The notes under the pieces were generated by a model. The model saw only the letters and a list, made by a program, of their open reading frames with translations. It was not told the DNA's origin and ran no database searches. Positions 16,531 through 25,221 of a stretch of DNA of 64,000 nucleotides are shown piece by piece (the stretch's first letter is position 1; each line of letters begins with the position of its first letter). Both the position numbers and the translations under genes were made by a program. Source of the DNA: Ruminococcus bromii (GTDB taxonomy: Bacteria > Bacillota > Clostridia > Oscillospirales > Acutalibacteraceae); contig NZ_NNBY01000034.1 of assembly GCF_002834235.1 (NCBI RefSeq), positions 1 to 64,000 of the forward strand, in the 5' to 3' direction.

Positions 16531-18408
16531 ATGAAGAAGATTAATTTGCGTAAGATGTTGCTGGCTCTCGCAGATGTGTTTATTATCGTTGTCAGCGGTA
16601 TACTTGCAAATTATATTCTCTTGCTTGTCGGCTACATAGGTGCTGCTTCAAGCAAAGGCTTGTTGAGCTATATTGTTATTGATCTTGTCATGTGTCTGTT
16701 TACGCTTTATATAAGCGGAACATATTCAAAATTGTGGCGATACTTTAACGCAAAGGACTATATGGTGTGCGGAACTGCCGTCTTTTCGGGGTTTACGCTC
16801 GGCTTTGTAATCTCGTTGTTTTTGCAGATTCCGCAGAGAAAGATTTTTTGTATAGTACATTTCGCAATAGCCCTTGTCGGAATTCTTGCATTCCGTTTTG
16901 TTTTCAGAAGGGCTTTTCTTGACCTTACCGAGGCAGGAAGGGCAGAGGGCGGAGAGCGTACACTTATTGTAGGTGCAGGCAATGCCGGCAGAATGATTGT
17001 TCGTGAAATTCACAATGCGAAAGAGCAGGGTGATGTTAATAATCCTTCAAAAAGCATCATTCCGGTATGCTTTGTCGATGATGATTTGAAAAAGCTGAAT
17101 CAGAAAATCGAAGGAATCCCCATTGTCGGAACCTGTCCCGAAATTGTTAAAATATGTGATGAATACCGCATAGACAATATTATTGTTGCAGTTCCGTCAT
17201 GTGAGGAAGATGAGAAGAGGAAGATTCTTGATTACTGTTCCGCAACAGAGTGCAAAATCAAGATTATCCCTTATCTCGGTGAGCTTTTGTTTGATGACGG
17301 GCATACACAGCTTATTTCACAGGCAAAGGAAATCAAGATTGAGGATCTTCTCGGCAGAAAACCAATTGAGTTTGACCGAAAGGAGATTCATGACCTTATC
17401 AACGGAAAGGTTTGTCTTGTTACAGGCGGCGGCGGTTCAATCGGCAGTGAGCTTGTAAGACAGATTGCAAAGAATGATCCGAAACAAATCATCATTGTTG
17501 ATATCTACGAAAACAACGCATATGACATTCAGCAGGAGCTTGTGCTTGAATACGGCACAAAGCTTAACCTTGTAACGCTTATTTCATCGGTTCGTGATTA
17601 CGACAAAATGGAGCTTATCTTCAAGACATATCGCCCCGAACTCGTATTCCACGCTGCCGCTCACAAGCATGTTCCGCTTATGGAAACCGTTCCCGAGGAG
17701 GCTGTAAAGAACAACATCTTCGGCACATTCAATGTTGCAACCCTTGCAGAAAAGTACAAGGCAAAGAAGTTTGTTATGATTTCAACCGACAAGGCTGTTA
17801 ATCCGACAAATGTTATGGGCGCAACAAAGCGTGCGTGCGAGATGATTATTCAGTACAAGGCGCAGCACAGCACCGATACCGAATTTGTAACAACAAGATT
17901 CGGTAATGTTCTCGGCTCAAACGGCTCGGTTATTCCGCTGTTTCGCCGTCAGATTGAAAACGGTGCGCCCGTTACCGTAACACATCCCGATATTATCAGA
18001 TATTTTATGACTATTCCCGAGGCTGTTTCGCTTGTTCTTGAGGCAGGTGCAATGGCAAAGGGCGGTGAGATTTTTGTTCTTGATATGGGTGCTCCCGTCA
18101 AGATTACAACCCTTGCCGAGAACCTTATCAGAATGTACGGTAAGGTTCCGTACAAAGATGTTCCGATTATTTTCACGGGACTTCGTCCGGGTGAAAAGCT
18201 TTTTGAGGAGCTTCTTATGGACGAAGAAGGTCTTAAGTCAACACAGAACAAGAAAATTTTCATAGGAAATCAAATTAAAATAGACGAAACAGATATGCTG
18301 TCAAAGCTTGAGGTTCTTAAAAAGACCGCAGAAAACAATGACAGTGAAAAGACAGTTGAACTTTTGGCAGAACTTGTACCTACTTTTTGCCACAAGGTCA
18401 ATGACTAA
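16531..18408 (+). CDS. Membrane UDP-sugar 4,6-dehydratase (CapD/PglF type)
   Basis: 625 residues. Four N-terminal transmembrane helices (about 1-135) are followed by a CoA-binding-like Rossmann domain (LIVGAGNAGRMIVREI, about 145-155) and a C-terminal short-chain dehydrogenase domain. The latter has LVTGGGGSIGSELVRQI (about 296-312), the catalytic-region MISTDKAVNPTNVMGATKR and RFGNVLGSNGSVIPLF. Members convert UDP-GlcNAc to a 4-keto-6-deoxy sugar, the first step to bacillosamine- or QuiNAc-type sugars for capsule or glycan. It is 18 bp upstream of glmS, so the operon couples UDP-GlcNAc precursor supply to its use. Length and domain order are normal for the family. Confidence 0.9.
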   Translation: MKKINLRKMLLALADVFIIVVSGILANYILLLVGYIGAASSKGLLSYIVIDLVMCLFTLYISGTYSKLWRYFNAKDYMVCGTAVFSGFTLGFVISLFLQIPQRKIFCIVHFAIALVGILAFRFVFRRAFLDLTEAGRAEGGERTLIVGAGNAGRMIVREIHNAKEQGDVNNPSKSIIPVCFVDDDLKKLNQKIEGIPIVGTCPEIVKICDEYRIDNIIVAVPSCEEDEKRKILDYCSATECKIKIIPYLGELLFDDGHTQLISQAKEIKIEDLLGRKPIEFDRKEIHDLINGKVCLVTGGGGSIGSELVRQIAKNDPKQIIIVDIYENNAYDIQQELVLEYGTKLNLVTLISSVRDYDKMELIFKTYRPELVFHAAAHKHVPLMETVPEEAVKNNIFGTFNVATLAEKYKAKKFVMISTDKAVNPTNVMGATKRACEMIIQYKAQHSTDTEFVTTRFGNVLGSNGSVIPLFRRQIENGAPVTVTHPDIIRYFMTIPEAVSLVLEAGAMAKGGEIFVLDMGAPVKITTLAENLIRMYGKVPYKDVPIIFTGLRPGEKLFEELLMDEEGLKSTQNKKIFIGNQIKIDETDMLSKLEVLKKTAENNDSEKTVELLAELVPTFCHKVND

Positions 18409-18426
18409 CCGAAAAGGAGAAATTTT

Positions 18427-20256
18427 ATGTGCGGTATTGTAGGTTATGTAGGACCTAAGGATTGCAGTGAGGTGCTTGTTAATGCTCTCACAAAGCTTGA
18501 ATACAGAGGCTATGACTCGGCAGGTATTGCGGTTTTTGATAACGGAGAAATCAAGACCGTAAAGACCAAGGGTAAGCTTCAGGACTTAAAGGATAAGCTT
18601 GCAGAGGTCGGCACTCCGAAAGGTCATGTCGGCATAGGTCACACCCGTTGGGCAACCCACGGCGAGCCTTCGGATGTAAACTCACATCCACACAGCGGTG
18701 CAAGGGTTACAATCGTTCACAACGGTATTATTGAAAATTATATGGAGCTTAAAGACTTCCTCATCTCAAAGGGAAGAACTTTTTTAAGCGACACAGATAC
18801 AGAGGTTGTTGCTCAGCTCCTCGACTATAAATACAACGGAAATCCTCTTGAAACAATTGACAGTGTAATGGCTGAGCTTAAGGGTTCGTTTGCACTCGGA
18901 ATTATGTTCAAGGATTTCCCCGACAGAGTTTTTGCGGTTCGCCGTGAAAGTCCTCTTATCGTAGGCGTTGCAGAGGGTGAGTGCTTTATTGCGTCCGATG
19001 TTCCTGCAATTCTTCAGTACACAAGGGATTATTATCTTCTTGACCATGATGAAATCGTAACACTTTCACCTGACGGTGTTTCGTTCGTTGACGAACACCT
19101 TGATCCGATTGAAAAGGAACTTCAGACAGCCGACTGGGATATGGAGGCTGCCGAAAAGGGCGGTTATCCGCACTTTATGATTAAGGAAATCAACGAACAG
19201 CCCGAGGCTATCAGAACAACGATTATGCCGAGAATCAAAGAGGGACTTCCGTTTCTTGAGGAGTGCGGCATAACAACGGAAACAATCAAGAATTTCAAAA
19301 ATATCACAATCGTTGCCTGCGGTACTGCTATGCACGCAGGTATGGTCGGCAAGTATGTTATTGAGGATATCGCAAGAGTTCCCGTAAATGTTGACATTGC
19401 GTCCGAGTTCCGTTACAGAAATCCGATTGTAGGCGAGGGCGACCTTGTAATCATCATTTCACAGTCGGGCGAAACAGCCGACAGCCTTGCCGCAATGCGT
19501 CTTGCAAAGCAGAAGGGTGCAAAAACTCTTGCAATCGTAAACGCAAAGGGCAGTTCAATTGCCCGTGAGGCGGATATGCTCATCTACACACTCGCAGGTC
19601 CCGAAATTTCCGTTCCGTCAACAAAGGCATACATCACACAGCTTTCCGTTATGTATCTCTTTGCCTTTGAGCTTGCTCTTGCAAAGGAAACAATCAGCAC
19701 AGCCGAGTGCAAGCGACTTGTTTCGGCTCTTACAAAAATGCCCGAGGCAGTTCAGTATGTAATCGACAACTGCGAGGATACCTGCAAGTTCGTTGCCACA
19801 AAGCTTGTCGCAACCGACAGCTTGCTTTACATAGGCAGAGGTCTTGACTATGCCCTTTCAATGGAGGGTTCGCTCAAGCTCAAAGAGGTTTCGTACATTC
19901 ACTCAGAAAGCTATGCCGCAGGCGAGTTAAAGCACGGCACAATTTCGCTTATTGACGAGGATGTTCCCGTTATCGCCGTTGCAACTCAGACAGGTATTAT
20001 CCCCAAGACAATCAGCAATGTTGTTGAGGTTAAGTCAAGAGGTGCAAAGGTTATTCTTGTTTGTACAGACGCCTGCGCAAGAGAACTCAAGGACGGTGTT
20101 GCGGATTATGTTATCGAAATTCCGCATACAGACGAGCTTCTTATGCCGATTACAGCGGTTGTTCCGCTCCAGATTCTTGCTTATTACACATCAATCAACA
20201 GAGGTATTGATCCCGATAAGCCAAAGAACCTTGCTAAGTCGGTTACTGTAGAATAA
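18427..20256 (+). CDS. glmS: Glutamine-fructose-6-phosphate aminotransferase
   Basis: 609 residues, full length. The N-terminal glutaminase domain starts MCGIVGYVG with the catalytic Cys2 exposed after Met removal; HTRWATHGEPS and HNGIIENY are its binding motifs. Two SIS sugar-isomerase domains follow (VACGTAMHAG, ISQSGETADS, GRGLDYALSMEGSLKLKEVS), ending AKSVTVE as in other GlmS proteins. It makes glucosamine-6-phosphate from fructose-6-phosphate and glutamine, committing carbon to peptidoglycan. AAAAGGAG precedes the ATG. Only 18 bp separate it from the CapD-like gene, so there is no room for a glmS ribozyme, unlike many Firmicutes; control must be by other means. The repeat at 20273-20365 forms its terminator. 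Confidence 0.97.
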   Translation: MCGIVGYVGPKDCSEVLVNALTKLEYRGYDSAGIAVFDNGEIKTVKTKGKLQDLKDKLAEVGTPKGHVGIGHTRWATHGEPSDVNSHPHSGARVTIVHNGIIENYMELKDFLISKGRTFLSDTDTEVVAQLLDYKYNGNPLETIDSVMAELKGSFALGIMFKDFPDRVFAVRRESPLIVGVAEGECFIASDVPAILQYTRDYYLLDHDEIVTLSPDGVSFVDEHLDPIEKELQTADWDMEAAEKGGYPHFMIKEINEQPEAIRTTIMPRIKEGLPFLEECGITTETIKNFKNITIVACGTAMHAGMVGKYVIEDIARVPVNVDIASEFRYRNPIVGEGDLVIIISQSGETADSLAAMRLAKQKGAKTLAIVNAKGSSIAREADMLIYTLAGPEISVPSTKAYITQLSVMYLFAFELALAKETISTAECKRLVSALTKMPEAVQYVIDNCEDTCKFVATKLVATDSLLYIGRGLDYALSMEGSLKLKEVSYIHSESYAAGELKHGTISLIDEDVPVIAVATQTGIIPKTISNVVEVKSRGAKVILVCTDACARELKDGVADYVIEIPHTDELLMPITAVVPLQILAYYTSINRGIDPDKPKNLAKSVTVE

Positions 20257-20272
20257 ACGGCGGTCTTGTATT

Positions 20273-20365
20273 TAATTGAAAATTGAAAATGTAAAATTAT
20301 GGTCGGGAAGGCAGTTTGCAAAATGCAAATCATTGTCGCCCGACCATTTTTTATTTATATGAAAG
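20273..20365 (+). repeat. Dispersed repeat family A, acts as glmS terminator
   Basis: AATTGAAAATGTAAAATTA leader, then ATGGTCGGG (20299-20307) pairing with CCCGACCAT (20339-20347), an inner TTTGCAAAATGCAAA, and a T-run. Related copies lie at 30994-31066, 52334-52412, 53501-53570, 54463-54552 and 61482-61560. Confidence 0.85.
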
Positions 20366-20444
20366 TATATGTTTAATTGTAGGAGCGTCCAATGAACGTT
20401 CCTACATAACTTGCTCTTGTTTTCAAATTTCAGCGGTAAAAACC

Positions 20445-20473
20445 TTGTATTTTTTTGACAGATTATGTATAAT
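20445..20473 (+). promoter_or_regulatory. Promoter of the 659-residue membrane protein gene
   Basis: TTGTAT (20445-20450), 17-bp spacer, TATAAT (20468-20473), about 70 bp before the ATG. Confidence 0.65.
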
Positions 20474-20540
20474 TAATTAGATATACATTCTAAAAAGCAG
20501 TATTGATGAATCTAATTTAGTTTCGGGGGAATATACGGAC

Positions 20541-22520
20541 ATGATGAAAACTGTTTTTAAAAGAGCTGTAACGCTTGCAATTTGTGCTGTAATGGTATTT
20601 TGCGGTATTTTTGCCTGTTCAGGCGCAACAAAAGATTACGAGATTCCGCAGATTGACGATATGACGCTTTCAATGCCTGACGGTATGAGCGCTGTTACAA
20701 GGGACAGTGAAAGCACAGATAAATATTTTTCTGTTTTCGGTCTTGATTATGACACAACAATGAAAACCTTTCAGAACGGAAATATCTATCTTCAGGGTAT
20801 GGATAATATGTCATCGGTTATTCTGACCGTGACAATGACAAAAAATGAGAGCAGCGAGAATGTCGGCAACTATGCTCAGCTTTCTTCAAGCGAGCTTTCA
20901 AATATACGCAACAATTTTCTTAATTCCGACGAGTATCGGAGCTGTACTCCCGACCAAAAAGAAAAAGTTGTGTGGCTTGTGTTTGACGCAACTGCTCAGA
21001 GCAGTAAGGGCGATGTAAAAACCTTTGTTGCCAACACGGTTTATGACGGTATGAACATTAATATCACAATGCAGAGAACAGAGGGTGATGTTACAACCGT
21101 TGACTACGATACTTTTTCCAAAATTGTATCTTCGGTGAAATTCAGCGACCTGCCGTTTTCAAAGGGATTTATTCCGTACATAATCATCGGCGGCGGTGTT
21201 GTTATCCTTATTTTGATTGTTCTCATCATAATTTTTGCCGTGAGAATCAGAAAGCATAAAAAGGCTAAGAAGAATAACGCTATTCTTGAGGAGCTTGCAG
21301 TCAAGTATAAACTCGGTGAAAAGGGTACGGACTACGACATTGACAATTTTGACGATTCTCCCGAAAAGCCCGATAAACGCTCAAAGAAAAAGCAGAGATA
21401 TGCGGAAGAGGTTGAAGAAGAACCGGCTTTGCCGGGCAGAAGATATGCTCCCGAGCCGATAATCGAAAATATGGAAGAACCGGAAGAAATTACAAGTGAG
21501 TATTCAAACTTTGGTTATGATACGGATGATGCCAAGGAAAAAGAAATTGACGAGATAATCAACTCCGCAAAGGCTTACAAGAGTGAGCTTGAGCGTGAGG
21601 CATATAAAAACAACTACGGTTACGAGGAAAACAGCACGGAGGACGAAAAAAAAAAGGAGCCTACCGCAGCAGATACCTCAGAGACTGAACCCGAAAAAAT
21701 TGACGAAAACGAAAAAGATAACGCAGAAACACCTGAAAAATACGAGGACATAAGCTCTTCGTCGGGTCCTACACTCGTTATCCCCGAACCCGAACACGAT
21801 CTTTTTGAAACAAGCGAGCCTGACGATATCGACCGTGAGGACGATGCCGATGTTGAAGAAACCGAGGAGGTTTCCGAACAAAAGCATCCGCTTGAAAAAA
21901 AGGTTGACGAGTACGCAAACATCATTTTCGGCAGTGACGATCCCGAGGAGGAAACCGGGGAAGAGGTTGATGATGAGGAACTTGTAAGGGCAAAGGCTAA
22001 GAAAAACAAGTTTGACAGCGGTTATGACTTTTTTGACGAAGCTCCCAAAAAGTCAATGGGGGTTATCAAAAGCTCAGACCTCAGAGATGCCGAGGACGTT
22101 GATGTTATCGGCGAGGTTGAAAGAAAAGCAGAAACCGTAAAGCAGAACGCTCTTGAAGAAGAGAATAATAAAGAAACCGAGGGTGAACCGAATGATAAAC
22201 GGTCAACGGAAGAGGTTCTTGCCAATGTAGGCAAAAACATCGGTAACGCTCTCAGGGGCTTTGCAGGCGGAGTTAAGAATTTTGGCATTCACTGCGGATA
22301 TTTCTGCAAGAATGTTTCAATAATGATAAAGCATAAGCGTGCAATTGCCAAACGCAAAAAGGCAGAGGAAGAGAGAAGAGAGAGAGAAAGACAAAAGGCA
22401 GAGCGTGCAAGAAAGCGTGCCGAAAGAGGCGAGAGTGACGGACTTGTTCAGGTTCACAGCAGAACCGACCGCCGCCCACAGCAGAATCGCCACCCTGCAA
22501 ACAGAAACAAGAGAAGATAA
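20541..22520 (+). CDS. Large membrane protein with long acidic cytoplasmic tail
   Basis: 659 residues (or 658 from the second ATG). A signal peptide (AVTLAICAVMVFCGIFACSG) is followed by an outer domain to about residue 210 (MTLSMPDGMSAVTRDSESTD...VTTVDYDTFSKIVSSVKFS). A transmembrane helix lies at about 212-235 (IIIGGGVVILILIVLIIIFA). The remaining 420 residues are cytoplasmic: a very acidic, low-complexity region, then a hydrophobic-poor AFAGGVKNFGIHCGYF segment and a strongly basic tail (KRKKAEEERRERERQKAERA). No family recognised. A run of ten A residues (21646-21655) inside the acidic region is a possible slippage site. The ribosome site is poorly placed (GGGGGA 15 bases upstream). pyrC follows after 25 bp. 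Confidence 0.75.
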   Translation: MMKTVFKRAVTLAICAVMVFCGIFACSGATKDYEIPQIDDMTLSMPDGMSAVTRDSESTDKYFSVFGLDYDTTMKTFQNGNIYLQGMDNMSSVILTVTMTKNESSENVGNYAQLSSSELSNIRNNFLNSDEYRSCTPDQKEKVVWLVFDATAQSSKGDVKTFVANTVYDGMNINITMQRTEGDVTTVDYDTFSKIVSSVKFSDLPFSKGFIPYIIIGGGVVILILIVLIIIFAVRIRKHKKAKKNNAILEELAVKYKLGEKGTDYDIDNFDDSPEKPDKRSKKKQRYAEEVEEEPALPGRRYAPEPIIENMEEPEEITSEYSNFGYDTDDAKEKEIDEIINSAKAYKSELEREAYKNNYGYEENSTEDEKKKEPTAADTSETEPEKIDENEKDNAETPEKYEDISSSSGPTLVIPEPEHDLFETSEPDDIDREDDADVEETEEVSEQKHPLEKKVDEYANIIFGSDDPEEETGEEVDDEELVRAKAKKNKFDSGYDFFDEAPKKSMGVIKSSDLRDAEDVDVIGEVERKAETVKQNALEEENNKETEGEPNDKRSTEEVLANVGKNIGNALRGFAGGVKNFGIHCGYFCKNVSIMIKHKRAIAKRKKAEEERRERERQKAERARKRAERGESDGLVQVHSRTDRRPQQNRHPANRNKRR

Positions 22521-22545
22521 TTTCTTTTCTTAACGGAGGAAAAAC

Positions 22546-23811
22546 ATGGAAATGCTAATTAAAAACGCAGTGGTTGTTTCCCCTGCCGACAAGCTTAACG
22601 AAAAAACAGATATTCTCATAAAGGACGGTGTGATTGCCGAAATCGGCAGCGGCATTACATCAGACGGAGAGATTATTGATGCAGACGGTCTTTGTGCCGT
22701 TCCGGGATTTGTTGATATGCATGTGCATCTTCGTGATCCCGGTCAGACTCACAAAGAGGATATTATCACGGGATGCAAGGCGGCTGCCGCAGGCGGTGTT
22801 ACAAGCCTGCTTGCAATGCCTAACACCAACCCGACAACCGACAGCCCCGAAATTGTAAAGTATATTCTTGACAAAGCTAAAGACGCCGACAGCCGTGTTT
22901 ATGTTGCGGCAAGCGTTACCAAGGGGCTTAAAAGCGAAGAACCCACAGACATTGATGCTGTGAAAAGTGCAGGTGCAATAGCACTTACCGATGACGGCAG
23001 ACCTGTTGAAAACACAAAGTATTTGAGTGACGCAATGAAAAAAGCTCCAAAGCTCGACATGACAATTGTCGCACATTGCGAGGACTTGTTCCTTGCCGAC
23101 GGCGGTAAAATTAACGAGGGCGAGGTTTCGGAAAAGCTCGGTGTCAAGGGAATCCCTGCCGGTGCCGAGGACTGCGGAACTGCAAGAGAAATTGCACTTG
23201 CCGCCGCTCTTAACGAGCCTATTCATATCTGTCATGTCAGCACCAAAACAAGCGTTGCACTTATCCGTGATGCCAAAAGGAGAGGTGTTAAGGTGACCGC
23301 CGAAACCGCTCCGCATTATGTTTCGCTCACGGACAGGGAGCTTTTAAGAGGTGACGCTGATTACAGAATGAATCCGCCTCTCAGAACTCAGGCTGATGTT
23401 GATGAGATTATCAACGGGCTTTGTGACGGTACGCTTGATGCCATAGCAACCGACCACGCACCGCACACACCCGAGGAAAAGGCAGATTTTGTAAAAGCCC
23501 CCAACGGTTCAATCGGCATGGAAACCTCGTTTGCGGTCTGCAACACATACCTGGTTAAGACAGGCAAAATGACGCTTTCACAGCTTGTTGAGAAGATGAG
23601 TGTTAATCCTGCAAGGATTTTGAAAATCAACGCAGGCACTCTTTCAGTCGGTGCAAATGCCGATGTTGTTCTTATAAATCCCGATGAAGAATGGACAGTT
23701 GATGCTGGTAAACTTCACGGCAAAAGCAAAAACACCCCGTTTAAAGGCAGAACCCTCACAGGTAAAGTCAAAAAGACAATCCTCGGCGGTAAGGTAGTTT
23801 TTGAAGATTGA
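22546..23811 (+). CDS. pyrC: Dihydroorotase
   Basis: 421 residues, class I length. It begins LIKNAVVVSPADKLNEKTDI and has the amidohydrolase metal motif VDMHVHLRDPGQTHKEDI (about 56-73), SLLAMPNTNPTTDSP, IVAHCEDL, PIHICHVSTKTSV and AIATDHAPHTPEEK (catalytic Asp). It cyclises carbamoyl-aspartate to dihydroorotate in pyrimidine synthesis. AACGGAGGAAAAAC precedes the ATG. It is not in a full pyr operon: the acidic membrane protein is upstream and a DRE-TIM aldolase downstream, with pyrF 1.4 kb further on. No PyrR attenuator is visible upstream. Confidence 0.96.
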   Translation: MEMLIKNAVVVSPADKLNEKTDILIKDGVIAEIGSGITSDGEIIDADGLCAVPGFVDMHVHLRDPGQTHKEDIITGCKAAAAGGVTSLLAMPNTNPTTDSPEIVKYILDKAKDADSRVYVAASVTKGLKSEEPTDIDAVKSAGAIALTDDGRPVENTKYLSDAMKKAPKLDMTIVAHCEDLFLADGGKINEGEVSEKLGVKGIPAGAEDCGTAREIALAAALNEPIHICHVSTKTSVALIRDAKRRGVKVTAETAPHYVSLTDRELLRGDADYRMNPPLRTQADVDEIINGLCDGTLDAIATDHAPHTPEEKADFVKAPNGSIGMETSFAVCNTYLVKTGKMTLSQLVEKMSVNPARILKINAGTLSVGANADVVLINPDEEWTVDAGKLHGKSKNTPFKGRTLTGKVKKTILGGKVVFED

Positions 23812-23992
23812 GTTTGTTTTAATTGTAGATGTTGATACGATTAAAATTGTGCAAACGGTAGCTGTACTACGCTTGGGCATAAATGTTTTTTATTTGTCAA
23901 ACTGTCTGCACGAATTGGGGACGGCGGCTCGCCGTGTTCGCTCACCAAATAAATTTAATTTAATATAAACTTTAACATAAAGGAGTAAAATT

Positions 23993-24973
23993 ATGGCACA
24001 GAAAGGCGACCTCCTGTCGGTAAGACAGGACATCAGAGTAGTAGACGCAACAATCCGTGACGGCGGTCTTTGTAACGATTTCAGATTTGACGACAAATTT
24101 ATCAAGGCTCTTTACAATGCAAATGTTAAAGCCGGTGTTGATTATATGGAATTCGGCTACAAGGCATCAAAGGAAATCTTTAACGAAGAAGATTTCGGTA
24201 AGTGGAAATTCTGTAACGATGCAGATATCAGAAAAATTGTAGGCGACAACAAGACTCCTCTTAAAATCGCTGTTATGGCTGATGTCGGCAGAACAGATTT
24301 TAAGAAGGATATTATCGCAAAGAAGGACAGCCCGATTGACCTCATCAGAATTGCAACATACATCAACGCAATTCCTGCAGCTGTTGAAATGATTGAGGAC
24401 GCTGCAAAGAAGGGCTACGAAACAACAATCAATATTATGGCTGTTTCAAAGGCAAGAACCGAGGATATTACAGCGGCTCTTGAAACTCTCGGCAAAACTC
24501 CCGTAAACGCTTTCTACATTGTTGACAGCTACGGCGCACTCTATCCCGAGGAGTCAAGAAGACTTGCAGACCTTTACTGCTCAATTGCCGACAAGTACGG
24601 CAAGTCGGTCGGTATTCACGCTCACAACAACCAGCAGCTTGCTTTTGCCAACACAATTGAGGCTATGACTCAGGGCGTCAGCTACCTTGACGCAACCGTT
24701 GACGGCATGGGCAGAGGCGCAGGCAACTGTGCGCTTGAACTTCTTCTCGGTTTCCTCAAAAACCCGAAGTATCAGGTTGCTCCTATTCTCAAAATCATTG
24801 AGGAGTACACCCACAAGTTTAAGGCTGAGGGCGTTAAGTGGGGTTACGATATTCCGTACCTTCTCACAGGTCAGTACAACACACATCCCCGTCCTGCAAT
24901 TCAGTTCGTAAAAGAGGACAGACAGGATTATTACAAGTTCTCAAATGAACTTTATGATATTATCAACAGCTAA
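23993..24973 (+). CDS. DRE-TIM aldolase/lyase family protein
   Basis: 326 residues. The start DIRVVDATIRDGGLCNDFRF holds the family R-D motif. EFGYKASKEIF, LIRIATYINAI, VDSYGALYPEESRR, GIHAHNNQQLAFANTIEA (the H-x-H metal ligands) and DATVDGMGRGAGNCALELLL complete an HMG-CoA lyase / 4-hydroxy-2-oxovalerate aldolase-like TIM barrel with a bound divalent metal. The substrate is not clear; it lacks an alpha-isopropylmalate synthase C-terminal domain and no acetaldehyde dehydrogenase lies beside it, so a meta-cleavage pathway role is unlikely. AAAGGAGTAAAATT precedes the ATG. It sits between pyrC and pyrF, followed by the large palindromic repeat at 24982. Confidence 0.85.
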   Translation: MAQKGDLLSVRQDIRVVDATIRDGGLCNDFRFDDKFIKALYNANVKAGVDYMEFGYKASKEIFNEEDFGKWKFCNDADIRKIVGDNKTPLKIAVMADVGRTDFKKDIIAKKDSPIDLIRIATYINAIPAAVEMIEDAAKKGYETTINIMAVSKARTEDITAALETLGKTPVNAFYIVDSYGALYPEESRRLADLYCSIADKYGKSVGIHAHNNQQLAFANTIEAMTQGVSYLDATVDGMGRGAGNCALELLLGFLKNPKYQVAPILKIIEEYTHKFKAEGVKWGYDIPYLLTGQYNTHPRPAIQFVKEDRQDYYKFSNELYDIINS

Positions 24974-24981
24974 TTAAATTT

Positions 24982-25142
24982 GTAGCGGCGTTCATTGACC
25001 GCCAATCGAACCGATTGCAAAATCGGTTCGACCATACAAACGATTTGAATTAAAGTAATTAACCACGATATAACAATACATTTGTTGTTTATTCGTTTTG
25101 GTTTCACAACCAAAACGATTGGCGGTCATTGACCGCCGCTAC
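24982..25142. repeat. Palindromic MITE-like repeat family C, copy 1
   Basis: 161 bp with 27-bp terminal inverted arms (25 of 27 matching): GTAGCGGCGTTCATTGACCG at the left, CGGTCATTGACCGCCGCTAC at the right. Inside are two smaller hairpins, one around AACCGATTGCAAAATCGGTT and one around TTTTGGTTTCACAACCAAAA. No coding capacity. Further copies are at 28732 and 52432. Confidence 0.88.
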
Positions 25143-25221
25143 GGTTAAGCAATGACATTGTTTAAATCAAAATATGAACGAACAAATTGTTTTTACATTA
25201 CAAAAAATGAGGAGAATCACT

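Noticed and set aside
18409-18426. glmS ribozyme before glmS
   Set aside because: Only 18 bp separate glmS from the upstream gene; the ribozyme needs about 150 nt.
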